Shown piece after piece: positions 24,815 to 33,967 of a stretch of 53,125 nt of DNA. Positions within the stretch are counted from its first letter, which is position 1, and every line of letters begins with the position of its first letter. The position numbers and the translations under genes were made by a program. Under the pieces are notes generated by a model, which was not told where the DNA came from, made no database searches, and saw only the letters and a program-made list of their open reading frames with translations. This DNA comes from Nonomuraea basaltis (GTDB lineage Bacteria; Actinomycetota; Actinomycetes; Streptosporangiales; Streptosporangiaceae): NCBI RefSeq assembly GCF_005893125.1, contig NZ_VCJS01000078.1:1-53125 (forward strand), given 5' to 3'.

Positions 24815-25138
24815 ATGGCACAGGGAATCACGAGCAAAGTCCGCACCACCGCCGGCGCGCTGGTCCTGGCAGCCGGACTGCTGGGCGGCGCAGGAGTCGC
24901 GGCCGCTCCGGCTCAGGCCGCCACGGCGGCCAAGCCGTCCTGCGTGTCGGTGAGCCACTCCGTGGGGATAGCGACGCAGACGGTGACCGTCAAGAACCGC
25001 TGCCGCTACCGCGTCAGCTTGGTGCTCAAGAGACTCTTCCTGGACGGTCCCTGCGTCTCCGTCGGGGCCAACAGGTGGAGGTCGTTCAAGTGGGCTCGAT
25101 CAAACCGGTACGACGGCATCCGCTGGTGGTGCGTGTAA
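24815..25138 (+). CDS. Small secreted four-Cys protein
   Basis: 107 residues, with AAAGGAG seven bases before the ATG. The signal peptide ends APAQA at about residue 35. The mature part of about 72 residues has four cysteines: PSCVSVSHS, NRCRYRVSL, GPCVSVG and a terminal WWCV. Size, the PSCV start, the QTVTVKN strand and Cys spacing recall the tendamistat alpha-amylase inhibitor, but the inhibitory Trp-Arg-Tyr turn is not present. It may be a related beta-sandwich with another target. A hairpin follows the stop. Confidence 0.75.
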   Translation: MAQGITSKVRTTAGALVLAAGLLGGAGVAAAPAQAATAAKPSCVSVSHSVGIATQTVTVKNRCRYRVSLVLKRLFLDGPCVSVGANRWRSFKWARSNRYDGIRWWCV

Positions 25139-25142
25139 GGCT

Positions 25143-25160
25143 GCCGGTGATGTCACCGGC
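25143..25160 (+). terminator. Hairpin terminator after the four-Cys protein gene
   Basis: GCCGGTGA and TCACCGGC are perfect inverted repeats separated by TG, four bases after the stop. There is no U-tract, as is usual in high-GC actinomycetes. Confidence 0.6.
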
Positions 25161-25354
25161 TTGACCGGGCGACAAAGATGATCGCTGTTCCGGCGCCGGC
25201 GGCGGACACGGCCGCCGCGCCGGACGGCCGGGACCGCGCCCGCCGCCGCGGCGGCGCTCATGCTCGGCGTCGAGATCTTCCAGTTCCTCGATCACCGCCG
25301 CGCGCTCGTCTTCGGTGACCGGGACAGGTGCGGTTGTAGCCGAACTGCAGACGC

Positions 25355-28243
25355 TCAACTGGCCGAGGTTTCGGGCTGCGCGCCAGGCCGAGCGAGTCCT
25401 ACGAGAACGTCACGCATGTATACGAGGGCGGCGCGGTCGTCGATGTGGCGCACGGATGCCGGTGTCGGATCTGAGCTGTGCCGGACGCTGGCAGCGATCT
25501 TGTCGGCGGCTTCGGTGACGAGAGTCCGGGCGGCCAGGGCGCCGAAGTCGTTGGCCGCCTCAAGATATCCGAGCATGCGGGCCGCCTCGGCGATCCGGTC
25601 GATCGCGGCCATCATGTTGATGAATTCGATGCAGACGACGCTGGCGGCGATCACGTTGTCGGTGTCGATCAGTTCGTCGATGTGGGACCGGAGGAGTTGA
25701 AAGGCGCGCGGCCGGTCGCCTCGCCGGAACGCGGACCGGGCTTCGGTGGTCTTGTTGGCCGACAGCGCGCCCGCTGGGACGTCGACGCGGGCTGCCTCGT
25801 CGAAATACCGGTCGGCCTCGTCGTGCCGGCCCTGGAACGAGGCGGAGTAGCCGAGGGTTTGCAGCGCCCAGTGCAGGAGGGTTGGCGGGCCGTGGGTCCG
25901 ATAGCGATCCGCCAGGGCCGAGACTGACGTATCGACCTGCTCGAAACGCCCGATGCCCAGCAGCGGCCCCGCCGAAGTCATTTCGAGGAAGGCCGCCAGA
26001 TACTGCTCATCCTGGCGGCGTAGATCGGTCACGGCGTCCGGCAGGTGCCGCCGCAGGGCCTCGCCGTCGCCGGATGCGTACGCGTGCGCATAGCGGCTCA
26101 GCGGCCGGGCGGGTTCGCCGCGCCGGTCCGCCACGTGGCGGTAACCTGCCTGGTTGGCGTTCTGGGTGTAGCGCTCGGCGACCCAGACGAGCCAGAAGGC
26201 ACGCAGGTCCTGGTCCTCCTGGTCCTCCGCCGGCGTCGTGGCCAGGATGTGCTCGGCCCAGACGCCGATCTCCTGCCGCCCCCGCAGGGGGAGTTCCGTG
26301 ACGACCGGCCGGACCAGCGCGTCGGCCAGCCGCGGGTCTCCGGCCGCACACGCCCACGTGACGGCCGCACGCAGATTCGCCCACAGGTCGCCGAGGCGAG
26401 CGACGCCCTCGATCTCGCCGGGGCCCGTGAGCAGGCGGTGGATGTGGGTGACTTCGCGCAGACACCAACGCGCGTGGCGTCCGGCGGCCAGGTCGGTATG
26501 CCCATGCTCACGCAGGTGCTCGGCGGCGAACTGGCGCATGGTCTCCAGCAGCCGGAAACGCCGGCCCGACGGGCCGAAGGCGACGGTGACCATCGACCGC
26601 TCGACCAGGTCGCCCAGAAGGTCGTCGACGTCCTGCTCGTCGCTGACGGCTTCCGCCGCGCTGAGGTCGAACGGTGCGTTGAAGACGGACAGGCGTTGGA
26701 ACAGTGTTTTCTCGGCTGGCGTGAGCAGGTCGTAGGACCATTGGATGGCTGCCCGCAACGTGCGGTGCCGTGCGGCGCCGGTCCGGCGGCCACCGGTCGC
26801 CCGGAGACGATCGTCGAGCCGGGCGACGAGGTCGACCGGCCGGTGGCTCATCGTCCGGGCGGCGGCCAACTCGATGGCCAGCGGTATGCCATCGAGCCGC
26901 CGGCAGATCTCCTCGACGTGGCGGTGATGCGCATCCGCATCGTAGGTCCGGTCGGCGGCGAGCGCGCGGGCATGGAACAGCTCGGTGCCGGCGGCCGGGT
27001 CCAGTGGTTCCACGACCAGCACCTGTTCGCCTGCGACAGCGAGACGTTCCCGTGCGGTGGCCAGCACGCGCACCTGCGGGCAGCCCGCCACGATGGCCTG
27101 TACGAGCTTGGCCGCGCCGTCAATGACGTGTTCGCAGTTGTCGATGACCAGCAATGCCCGGCGCGACCGCAGGACCGCGACGATCGATTGGGTCAGAGTG
27201 TGTCCCGGACGCTGCGCGACTCCCAGTACGTCGGCAACCGCGCGGGGCACGTCGGCCGGCGATGTGATCTCCGCCAGCTCGATCAGCCAGCCGTCCGACC
27301 CGTGACCGGCTGCCGCCGTGCGGGCCGCCGCCAGCGCGAGCTGGGTCTTGCCGATCCCTCCTGGTCCCACCAAGGTCACGATCGGGGACCGCGCGAGCGC
27401 GTCGGCGGCGGCCCGCAGGTCCCTGTCGCGGCCGATGAGGCGGCCGACGCCATGGGGTAGGTAGCCCCGCCGGGTCCCGGTCAGCCGCCCGAAGGTCACC
27501 GTCCCGCTCGGACGGCGTGGCGGCGCGTGCTCCGGTACGGCACGTCCGCGCAGCCGCTCGTCGTGGTCGAGGATCCGCGACTCGAGCTCGCGCAACGCCG
27601 GCCCAGGTTCGACACCGAGCTGCGTGACGAGATGGTGCCGGGCCCGCCGGAAGGCCGCGAGGGCGTCGGCCTGGCGGCCCGCCCGGTACAGAGCCGTCAT
27701 CAGCAGGGCACAGAAACCTTCGCGGAGGGGATGACGCTCCGCGAGCTCCGCCAATGGCCCGATGACCCCCCTCGGATCGGACTCGACACGGCGTTCAAGG
27801 TCGGCCTCGACAGCGCTCAGCCACTGTTCGGTCAGACCGGCCACCGCCGCCGCGAGGCCGGGCGCGTCCAGACCGGCCAGCGGAGGTCCGCCCCACTGCG
27901 CGAGGGCCGCAGCGAGATCGCCCTCGCGCAAGTGCCGCTGAAAGCGCGTCACGTCGACCGCGTCGGGCGCTACGTCGAGGCGGTACGCGGCACCGACCCG
28001 CACGATCGTCGCGGAACCAAGGCCCTTGCGCAGTCGCGCTACGTGCCACTGCAGAGTCTTGTACGCCGTTCGCGGGGGCGCGTCACCCCACACGAGCTCC
28101 ACCAGGCGCGACACCGCCAGCGGTGCCCCGGGCGACAAGGCCAGCGCCGCGAGCACCGTCTGCGACTTCGCCGGACCGATGTCGATCGGCCGGCCGTCGT
28201 CGGTAGCGGCGCGGACACCACCGAGCAGACCGATCCGCACCAC
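25355..28243 (-). CDS. AfsR/SARP-family regulator (HTH-BTAD-NB-ARC-TPR)
   Basis: 962 residues from the GTG at 28243 (VVRIGLLGGVRA, GGGAG upstream); an ATG at 28393 would add atypical residues. Order: OmpR-like winged helix (about 1-95, ending KTLQWHVARLRKGLG), BTAD (about 95-240, ending HLVTQLGVEPGPALRELESR), NB-ARC ATPase with TLVGPGGIGKTQLALAA (about 285-300) and ALLVIDNCEHVIDG. A winged-helix region and C-terminal TPR-like helices follow. Such proteins are often activators of secondary metabolism or stress genes. No biosynthetic cluster lies beside it, so the target is open. Confidence 0.9.
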   Translation of the reverse strand: MVRIGLLGGVRAATDDGRPIDIGPAKSQTVLAALALSPGAPLAVSRLVELVWGDAPPRTAYKTLQWHVARLRKGLGSATIVRVGAAYRLDVAPDAVDVTRFQRHLREGDLAAALAQWGGPPLAGLDAPGLAAAVAGLTEQWLSAVEADLERRVESDPRGVIGPLAELAERHPLREGFCALLMTALYRAGRQADALAAFRRARHHLVTQLGVEPGPALRELESRILDHDERLRGRAVPEHAPPRRPSGTVTFGRLTGTRRGYLPHGVGRLIGRDRDLRAAADALARSPIVTLVGPGGIGKTQLALAAARTAAAGHGSDGWLIELAEITSPADVPRAVADVLGVAQRPGHTLTQSIVAVLRSRRALLVIDNCEHVIDGAAKLVQAIVAGCPQVRVLATARERLAVAGEQVLVVEPLDPAAGTELFHARALAADRTYDADAHHRHVEEICRRLDGIPLAIELAAARTMSHRPVDLVARLDDRLRATGGRRTGAARHRTLRAAIQWSYDLLTPAEKTLFQRLSVFNAPFDLSAAEAVSDEQDVDDLLGDLVERSMVTVAFGPSGRRFRLLETMRQFAAEHLREHGHTDLAAGRHARWCLREVTHIHRLLTGPGEIEGVARLGDLWANLRAAVTWACAAGDPRLADALVRPVVTELPLRGRQEIGVWAEHILATTPAEDQEDQDLRAFWLVWVAERYTQNANQAGYRHVADRRGEPARPLSRYAHAYASGDGEALRRHLPDAVTDLRRQDEQYLAAFLEMTSAGPLLGIGRFEQVDTSVSALADRYRTHGPPTLLHWALQTLGYSASFQGRHDEADRYFDEAARVDVPAGALSANKTTEARSAFRRGDRPRAFQLLRSHIDELIDTDNVIAASVVCIEFINMMAAIDRIAEAARMLGYLEAANDFGALAARTLVTEAADKIAASVRHSSDPTPASVRHIDDRAALVYMRDVLVGLARPGAQPETSAS

Positions 28244-28473
28244 AGGGCTGCTCCCGGACGTTGACCTTCGCCGAGACTGCCACAGGCCCAAACACTGGGC
28301 AAGCCCCCACCGCCCGCACACCGGGAACCCACCGTCCGCACACCGGCGTCGGCGACCATCGGCACGGCGGACACGACAGGCCAACGGCTCCATGACTTGC
28401 CGGCCTCCCGGACGGTGGGCCAGTCAAGAGCCCGATCGTGGTGGAAGCAACATCGGACTGACGGAGCGAGGGT

Positions 28474-29163
28474 ATGCACAAGCAGACAACGGCACGGGTG
28501 ACGGGTTTACTTTTCCTCACCGCGACGGCCGCGGGAGTGCTCAGCGCGGTCCTTCTCGGGCCACTCGATAATTGGTACTCGTCCCAATCCATCGCCGACA
28601 ATGCGCACAGAATAACGGCGGGCGCCATCATGGTGCTGGTCATGACCCTCGCGATCGCGATGATCCCGCCGACGCTGTTTCCGGTTCTCAACAAACACGG
28701 CGAGGCACCCGCGCTTGGCTACGTCGCCGCCAGGATCATCGAGGTCGTCCTCCTGCTTCCCGCCGCCATCGGTCCCCTCATGATGGTGTCGATAAGCACC
28801 ACTCAATCGGACGCCGGCACACCTGACAACGCGGTGCACCTGGATACCGTGCGGATATTGACACAGACGTACGACCGGTGGGGCCACGCCAGCAGCTTGT
28901 TCTTCTTCTGCCTCGGCGCCCTGCTTCTCAATTACCTGCTGTACCGGTCAAGACTCGTCCCCCGATGGATAGCGGGCTGGGCGCTCGTCGCGGTGGTGCC
29001 GTACCTGGCCGATGCTTTCCTCGTCATGTTCGGCCTGCTCGCCCCGTCCTCGGCGTTCCATGCCATTCTTGTCTCCCCACTGGCGCTGAACGAGATGGTG
29101 CTGGCGGTTTGGCTGCTGGTAAAAGGATTCAGCGAAGTGGCGCGAACGCCCCGCCCTACTTGA
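28474..29163 (+). CDS. DUF4386 membrane protein
   Basis: 229 residues with about six membrane helices. It opens with TTARVTGLLFLTATAAGVLS, the DUF4386 start, followed by ARIIEVVLLLPAAIGPLMM, FFFCLGALLLNYLLYRSRL and VPRWIAGWALV. The function of the family is unknown. It sits divergent from the SARP regulator with 230 bases between them, so it is a possible target. It overlaps the 3' end of the convergent RibD-like gene by eight bases. Confidence 0.85.
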   Translation: MHKQTTARVTGLLFLTATAAGVLSAVLLGPLDNWYSSQSIADNAHRITAGAIMVLVMTLAIAMIPPTLFPVLNKHGEAPALGYVAARIIEVVLLLPAAIGPLMMVSISTTQSDAGTPDNAVHLDTVRILTQTYDRWGHASSLFFFCLGALLLNYLLYRSRLVPRWIAGWALVAVVPYLADAFLVMFGLLAPSSAFHAILVSPLALNEMVLAVWLLVKGFSEVARTPRPT

Positions 29164-29725
29164 GCACCCTGAACCGCAGGTGAGTGACGGTTTCGGAGGC
29201 GACCAGGCCGATGCGTTCCAGCTCGATGTGGTGCAGGTTCTCCAGCAGCCGGAGGCCGTTGCCCAGCACGACCGGCACCAGGTTGATCTGGATCTCGTCC
29301 ACCAGCCCGGCGGCCAGGAACCGCCGCCCCGTCTCCGCGCCCATCAGAACCACATCTCCGTTGCCGGCCGCGAGCCGGGCCGACTTCAGACAGCTCTCGA
29401 CGCCATCGGTGACAAAGGTGAACGTCGCGCTTGGCATGACGAGCTCCTCGCGGGCCCGGTGGGTGAGCACGAACGTCGGCACGGGGTACGGGGTGTCCTC
29501 CCAGATGGGCACGCCGACGTCGAACGTCCGCCTGCCGACCACCACCGCACCCACGGAGGCCGACACCGCGGCGGCGACCTCCTTGTCACGCGTATCGGGA
29601 CGATCGGTCAGCAGCCAGTCGTGCAGCCGCATGCCACCCTCGCCCATCGGATGTTCGGCGCCGACGTTCGGACCGGCGACGAAGCCGTCCAGCGACATGC
29701 TCTTGTGCAGCACCACAATGCTCAT
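29156..29725 (-). CDS. Dihydrofolate reductase-family protein (RibD C-terminal domain)
   Basis: 189 residues from the ATG at 29725 with GGAGG seven bases upstream. It has MSIVVLHKSMSLDGFVAGPN, VGRRTFDVGVPIWEDTPY, DGVESCLKSARLAAG, GDVVLMGAETGRRFLAAGLV and IQINLVPVVLGNGLRLL. This is the YyaP/YwjB/RibD-C reductase pattern with the NADPH-site GA loop. These small proteins are probably NAD(P)H reductases of unknown substrate rather than true DHFR. Confidence 0.88.
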   Translation of the reverse strand: MSIVVLHKSMSLDGFVAGPNVGAEHPMGEGGMRLHDWLLTDRPDTRDKEVAAAVSASVGAVVVGRRTFDVGVPIWEDTPYPVPTFVLTHRAREELVMPSATFTFVTDGVESCLKSARLAAGNGDVVLMGAETGRRFLAAGLVDEIQINLVPVVLGNGLRLLENLHHIELERIGLVASETVTHLRFRVLK

Positions 29726-29817
29726 CCAGACCTCCTGAAACTCACGCTCAGGAGATGGACCACTCAGCCGCCGAAAACTCATCGGGAGGAACACGGCGGG
29801 CCCAAGCCGTTCGGCTA

Positions 29818-30918
29818 TCACCAGCCGTAGCTGACTCCGGGCAGGATCAGGCTACCTCTGCGCTGGGCGGAGTGGTCGGCCCAGCGCCGGGCACGCCCGG
29901 TGTTGACGTCGACCGCGTAGGAGTACCTGTCTCCCCTGTCATTGACGACGACCGTAACCTCGGATCGGCTCAGCCAGATGGCGGTGCCGTCGACCGAGCC
30001 GGCCTTCGGCAGGCCGCGGATGGGCACCTTCCGCAGGGTCCGCCCGGTCCTGGTGTCCAGCAGGGTGAGAATGCGTTTCTTGAGCTCTGGGAACTCGACG
30101 GCGACCGTCGTACGGCCGTCCGGAGACAGCTCGCTGAACATGATGAACACACCGTCGAAGCGCACCGGCTTGCCTCCGCCCGTGACAGGCATCAGCCACA
30201 GGTCGGTCTTGACGTACCGGATCAGCTCGGCGACGCCGTCCTTGATGCTGATCACCTCGTACTTGCCAGGTATCGACACCGTCTTGCCAGTGCGCATGTC
30301 GATCAGCAGACTGGGCTCCTTGCTTCCCTCGCGCGGGTCGAAGACCACGTACCGGCCGTCGTCGGAGACCGCGAGCAGGGAGCCTATGCCGATCCGGTCC
30401 TCCTTCACCGTGACGGGGGAGGTCACCACGGCGCCGGTCGCCAGGTCGCGGACCACGTGCGCCTGGGTGTCGCGGCTGTAGTAGGCGAGCATGCGCCCGT
30501 CCCGGCTGATCGCGACGGGCACCCGCGGGGCCTTGCGGGACGAGACGAGCGCCTGCGGCGCCCTGTACGTCTTGCCGCTCTGGGTGACCACCCGCCACTC
30601 CACGGCACTGCAGTCGGCGTCACGCCTCACCGTGTCGATCTTGCAGTCCGTCCGGTACGCGTACCTGATCGCTCCCACCTTGCCGTCGGGCAGGTCAGGC
30701 ACCGTGTCCACGCGCTGCGGGGTGGCCGCGTGGTCGCCACGGGGCCAGACCACCACCGCGCCCGCCGTCGTCGCCACCAGCGCCGCGACCGTCGCGACAG
30801 TGGTCACCGCCAGCGTGGTGCGCCGCCTGCGCCGGTGGGCCACGATGGCTACGTCGGCCAGGCTCACCAGCGGGGCCTCCTCCGCGAGGCCGTTCATCGC
30901 GTTGCGCAGCCTCGTCAT
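29818..30918 (-). CDS. Membrane-anchored protein with beta-propeller-like outside domain (sigma-factor partner)
   Basis: 366 residues. The cytoplasmic N-terminus (about 1-35) ends in RRRRR, followed by one membrane helix (TLAVTTVATVAALVATTAGA). The extracytoplasmic part has repeated strands and WD40/TolB-like turns (AISRDGRMLAYYSRD; AVSDDGRYVVFD; SELSPDGRTTVAVE). The ATG overlaps the sigma-factor stop by four bases, so the two are co-translated. The position suggests an anti-sigma or sensor role, although no zinc-finger anti-sigma motif is visible in the short N-terminus. Confidence 0.75.
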   Translation of the reverse strand: MTRLRNAMNGLAEEAPLVSLADVAIVAHRRRRRTTLAVTTVATVAALVATTAGAVVVWPRGDHAATPQRVDTVPDLPDGKVGAIRYAYRTDCKIDTVRRDADCSAVEWRVVTQSGKTYRAPQALVSSRKAPRVPVAISRDGRMLAYYSRDTQAHVVRDLATGAVVTSPVTVKEDRIGIGSLLAVSDDGRYVVFDPREGSKEPSLLIDMRTGKTVSIPGKYEVISIKDGVAELIRYVKTDLWLMPVTGGGKPVRFDGVFIMFSELSPDGRTTVAVEFPELKKRILTLLDTRTGRTLRKVPIRGLPKAGSVDGTAIWLSRSEVTVVVNDRGDRYSYAVDVNTGRARRWADHSAQRRGSLILPGVSYGW

Positions 30919-31421
30919 CGGGCTACCTCCTCGGTGTGCAGGTCCGCCAGCTCGGGCGCGAGGGCGCGCAGGCGGGCCAGTGCGTGATGGGTCTGGCTCT
31001 TGACGTTGCCGATCGAGCAGCCGAGCGCGTCGGCCGTCTGAGCCTCGGTGAGGTCCTCCCAGAAGCGCAGCACGATCATGGCTCGCTGCTTGCGGGTGAG
31101 CTTGGCCAGCGCCTGGCGTAGCACGATCCGGTCGAGGGTGGCCTCGTCATAGGAGGCGCTCCGCTCGGGCGGGTCGGCGCTCGGTAACTCGGGATGGGGG
31201 CGGCGTCTCCAGGAGATGTACTGGTTGACCAGCGCCTTGCGCGTGTACGCCTCGGGATTGCCGTCCCTGGCGAGCTTGGACCAATGCCCGACGACCTTGG
31301 TCAGCACGCTCTGAAGCAGGTCCTCGGCGAGATGGGCGTCTCCCATGAGCAGGTACGCGGTCCGCATCAGCGCTTGCTGACGGGCCAGCACGAACTCGCG
31401 GAAGCCGTCGTCATGATCCAA
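30915..31421 (-). CDS. SigE-family ECF RNA polymerase sigma factor
   Basis: 168 residues. Region 2 is LMRTAYLLMGDAHLAEDLLQ, then VLTKVVGHWSKL. Region 4 is LRQALAKLTRKQRAMIVLRF, then TEAQTADALGCSIGNVKSQT. The SigE family is an actinobacterial ECF group, usually paired with a downstream membrane protein as here. A candidate ECF-type promoter (31446-31472) precedes it, suggesting that it activates its own operon. Confidence 0.92.
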   Translation of the reverse strand: MDHDDGFREFVLARQQALMRTAYLLMGDAHLAEDLLQSVLTKVVGHWSKLARDGNPEAYTRKALVNQYISWRRRPHPELPSADPPERSASYDEATLDRIVLRQALAKLTRKQRAMIVLRFWEDLTEAQTADALGCSIGNVKSQTHHALARLRALAPELADLHTEEVAR

Positions 31422-31445
31422 TGTGCTCTCCTCTCCCCCCGTTCA

Positions 31446-31472
31446 AACGCGACCCGCTAGGCGAAAGGTTGC
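31446..31472 (-). promoter_or_regulatory. Candidate ECF (self-activated) promoter
   Basis: On the minus strand GCAACC (31472-31467) and CGTT (31449-31446) lie 17 bases apart, 25 bases upstream of the sigma-factor ATG. The AAC/CGT pair is typical of ECF sigma promoters. Confidence 0.5.
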
Positions 31473-31565
31473 ACCTCTGTCTCAGGTTTACGCCGGTTAC
31501 GCTCCGCCTCTCTTATCCGGCCCAGATCCGACATCGAACGCCGGTACGCGACGTGCGCGGAGGGC

Positions 31566-32690
31566 TCAGCGGATGATCCGGCCGCGGTGGATGACGCGCG
31601 CGGGCGTGTGGAGGACGGCGAGATCGGTGCGCGGGTCCAGGTTGTAGGCGACCAGGTCGGCGGGGGCGTCCTCGCCGAGTCCGGGAAAGCCGAGAAAGGA
31701 CCGCGCCGTCCAGGAGGCCGCGCCGATCGCCGCTGCGGCGGGCATGGGGGACGCCGCCAGATGGCGCACCTCGCCGGCCACCCGTCCGTGCGGGAGCTCG
31801 GGCGTCCCGTAGCTGTCGGTCCCGGCCAGCACCGTCACGCCGGCCTCGTACGCGGCCGACACCAGCGGCCCCAGACGGGCGTGGGCCGCCCGGAACCACT
31901 CACGGAACCGCTCGGAGCCCGAGGAGCGGGCGACCTGCTCGAAGGTCTCCCAAACGGTGAACGTGGGCACCAGGGCCGTCCGCTGGCGGGCCATCCGGTC
32001 CAGCAGCGCCGGGTCGAGGCACAGGCCGTGTTCGAGGCTGTCCACCGCGGCCTCGACCGCGGCCCGGGCGCCCGCCGCCGTCTGCGCGTGCACGGCGACC
32101 CGGCCGCCCATCGCGTGCACCCGCCGGGTCAGCTCGGCGAGCAGGCCGGCCGGGAGCGGCTGCGCCTCCAGCCCCTCCTCGCCGACCACCCAGTCCGCGT
32201 AGACCTTGCACCAGCCCCCGGACGCGCGTGCCTCCTCGACCGCCGCGTCCGCCAGCTCTGCCTCGCCGACGTGCCGCGTCCATCCGTCGTAGAACATGCC
32301 GGGCAGTCCCAGCCAGCGACCGGCCGAGACGACGCGTGGCTGGTCCGGTTCTGTGCCGAACCACGCGGGGAGCCTGTCGGCCGAGCCAGGCACGCGCAGG
32401 AGCGTCACGCCGGCCTCCAGGTGCTCGCGGCCGTGCCGCCGGAGCAGCGCCGGATCCAGCGGGTCTCCCGGATGCAGGGCACCCGGATGCGTGTGCGCGT
32501 CCACGAGCCCCGGCAGCAGCCAGCCGCCGTCCACGACCGTGATGGCGCCAGGCAGCGGCTCGCGCGTCAGCCTGCCGTTCGCGATCCAGAACTCGACCCA
32601 CTCCTCCGACGGCAGCGCAACGCCTCGCACGCGCAGCCGCTCCCGGTGGCGGCCGTCGCCTGTGCGCCCCGTCTCGTTCGCCATGTTCAT
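31566..32690 (-). CDS. Amidohydrolase family protein
   Basis: About 374 residues from the ATG at 32690 (an ATG six bases later is also possible). The metal site HTHPG follows GGWLLPGLVDA, as in the imidazolonepropionase/prolidase-like branch. Further features are GRVAVHAQT, DSLEHGLCLD (third His), VLAGTDSYG (Asp) and a C-terminal DLVAYNLDPRTDL with VIHRGRIIR, the small beta domain. It would hydrolyse a C-N bond of a small amide or cyclic substrate, with no hint which. It is monocistronic. Confidence 0.87.
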   Translation of the reverse strand: MNMANETGRTGDGRHRERLRVRGVALPSEEWVEFWIANGRLTREPLPGAITVVDGGWLLPGLVDAHTHPGALHPGDPLDPALLRRHGREHLEAGVTLLRVPGSADRLPAWFGTEPDQPRVVSAGRWLGLPGMFYDGWTRHVGEAELADAAVEEARASGGWCKVYADWVVGEEGLEAQPLPAGLLAELTRRVHAMGGRVAVHAQTAAGARAAVEAAVDSLEHGLCLDPALLDRMARQRTALVPTFTVWETFEQVARSSGSERFREWFRAAHARLGPLVSAAYEAGVTVLAGTDSYGTPELPHGRVAGEVRHLAASPMPAAAAIGAASWTARSFLGFPGLGEDAPADLVAYNLDPRTDLAVLHTPARVIHRGRIIR

Positions 32691-32857
32691 GCTCTCGTAC
32701 GGGGTGTTCCCCTGTGGTGGTGGGAAACCCGCGAAGGCCTCTCGCCGCGTCACTGCCCCAGCGTTTCGCCGGGGCTGTTGGAACTCCCGGCGACCTCCCG
32801 ATGGCCATGCGGCAAAGTCCCTTCTACCTCGGAAACCGAGGCTGTTAGCGTCCGGGC

Positions 32858-33763
32858 ATGTCCACAGAAGATCTCACCGCCGCGCTGGAGCGCATTCCCG
32901 GCTGGTTCTGGCCGGCCGACCAGCGCCTGTTCGAGTGGTTCCTGTCGGGTAGCGCCCCGGGCGACGTCCTCGAACTCGGGACGTACCTCGGCAAGAGCGC
33001 CGTCCTGATCGGCGGGCATGTGCGGCAGGGAGAGACCTTCACCGTTTGCGACCTGTTCGAGTCGGACGCGCCGGACGCGGACAACAACGCCGAGACCACC
33101 GGGTCGTACTCCACGCTCACCCGCCGCCAGTTCGAGCAGAACTACCTGAGCGTCCACGACACCCTGCCCGAGATCGTGCACGGGCCGACGTCGATCATCC
33201 TCGATCACGTGAAGGCGGACACCTGCAGGTTCGTCCATGTCGACGCGTCGCACCTGTACACCCACGTCAAGGGTGACGTCCTGGCGGCGCGGGCCGTGCT
33301 CAAGGACGACGGGATCGTCGCCTTCGACGACTACCGCAGCGAGCACACGCCGGGTGTCGCGCTCGCGGTCTGGGAGGCCGTCGCCGGCCTCGGGCTGGCG
33401 CCGATCTGCATCAGCACGCAGAAGCTGTACGCCACGTGGGGCGATCCAGTGCCCGTCCAGCGGCGCCTGCTCGAATGGCTTGAGTCCCGTACCGATCTGT
33501 GGCACACGACGGACGTGCTCGGGGATCGGGATCTCGTACGCGTCAACCAGCGCAAGAAGCCGAAGCCCGCGTCGCCGGGGAACGACCTGGACCGGCTCAC
33601 CGCCGAGCTGCGGCGCACGACGGCGGAGCTGAAAGGGGTCACGGCGGAGTCGCGGAACGCCGTTCAGGCGCTGAAGAAGGCCACCAGAGAGGTCAGCCTG
33701 CTCGGCCCGGTCGCTCACCGCGCGGCCGGTTGGCTCCGCCGACGCTCCACTCCTCGAAAGTAG
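32858..33763 (+). CDS. Class I SAM-dependent methyltransferase with coiled-coil tail
   Basis: 301 residues. The SAM motif VLELGTYLGKSAVLIGG (about 33-49), then FTVCDLFES, FVHVDASHLYTHVKGDVLAA and DGIVAFDDYRSEHTPGV (motif III/IV region) fit the Methyltransf_24 group. The last 70 residues (LDRLTAELRRTTAELKGVT) form a heptad-like helix and a basic end, LRRRSTPRK. The substrate is unknown; relatives occur in glycan and natural-product methylation. Confidence 0.85.
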   Translation: MSTEDLTAALERIPGWFWPADQRLFEWFLSGSAPGDVLELGTYLGKSAVLIGGHVRQGETFTVCDLFESDAPDADNNAETTGSYSTLTRRQFEQNYLSVHDTLPEIVHGPTSIILDHVKADTCRFVHVDASHLYTHVKGDVLAARAVLKDDGIVAFDDYRSEHTPGVALAVWEAVAGLGLAPICISTQKLYATWGDPVPVQRRLLEWLESRTDLWHTTDVLGDRDLVRVNQRKKPKPASPGNDLDRLTAELRRTTAELKGVTAESRNAVQALKKATREVSLLGPVAHRAAGWLRRRSTPRK

Positions 33764-33967
33764 TCGGCTTCCGCTGCTCCCGCCCGCCGCAGGACCTCGG
33801 TCAGATGGTGATCTTCGAGATCGTTCAGGAGCCGGGTGCCGGCAACCGCGCCGTACCGCTTAAGGGCACCGGTCCTTGTCGGGTGAGGGACGCCACCCGT
33901 TGCGCCCGTTCTTGGCGGACGGAAAATCGGTTGTCGATCTTTACCGGAATCTTCGACAATCGTCAGC

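Noticed and set aside
25139..25354. Minus-strand frame with EDERAAVIEELEDLDAEHE
   Set aside because: It looks protein-like over about 25 residues only, continues into Gly/Pro/Arg noise and overlaps the four-Cys gene; not enough for a gene.
32758..33718. Minus-strand frame opposite the methyltransferase
   Set aside because: Antisense shadow of the gene at 32858-33763, which has clear SAM motifs.
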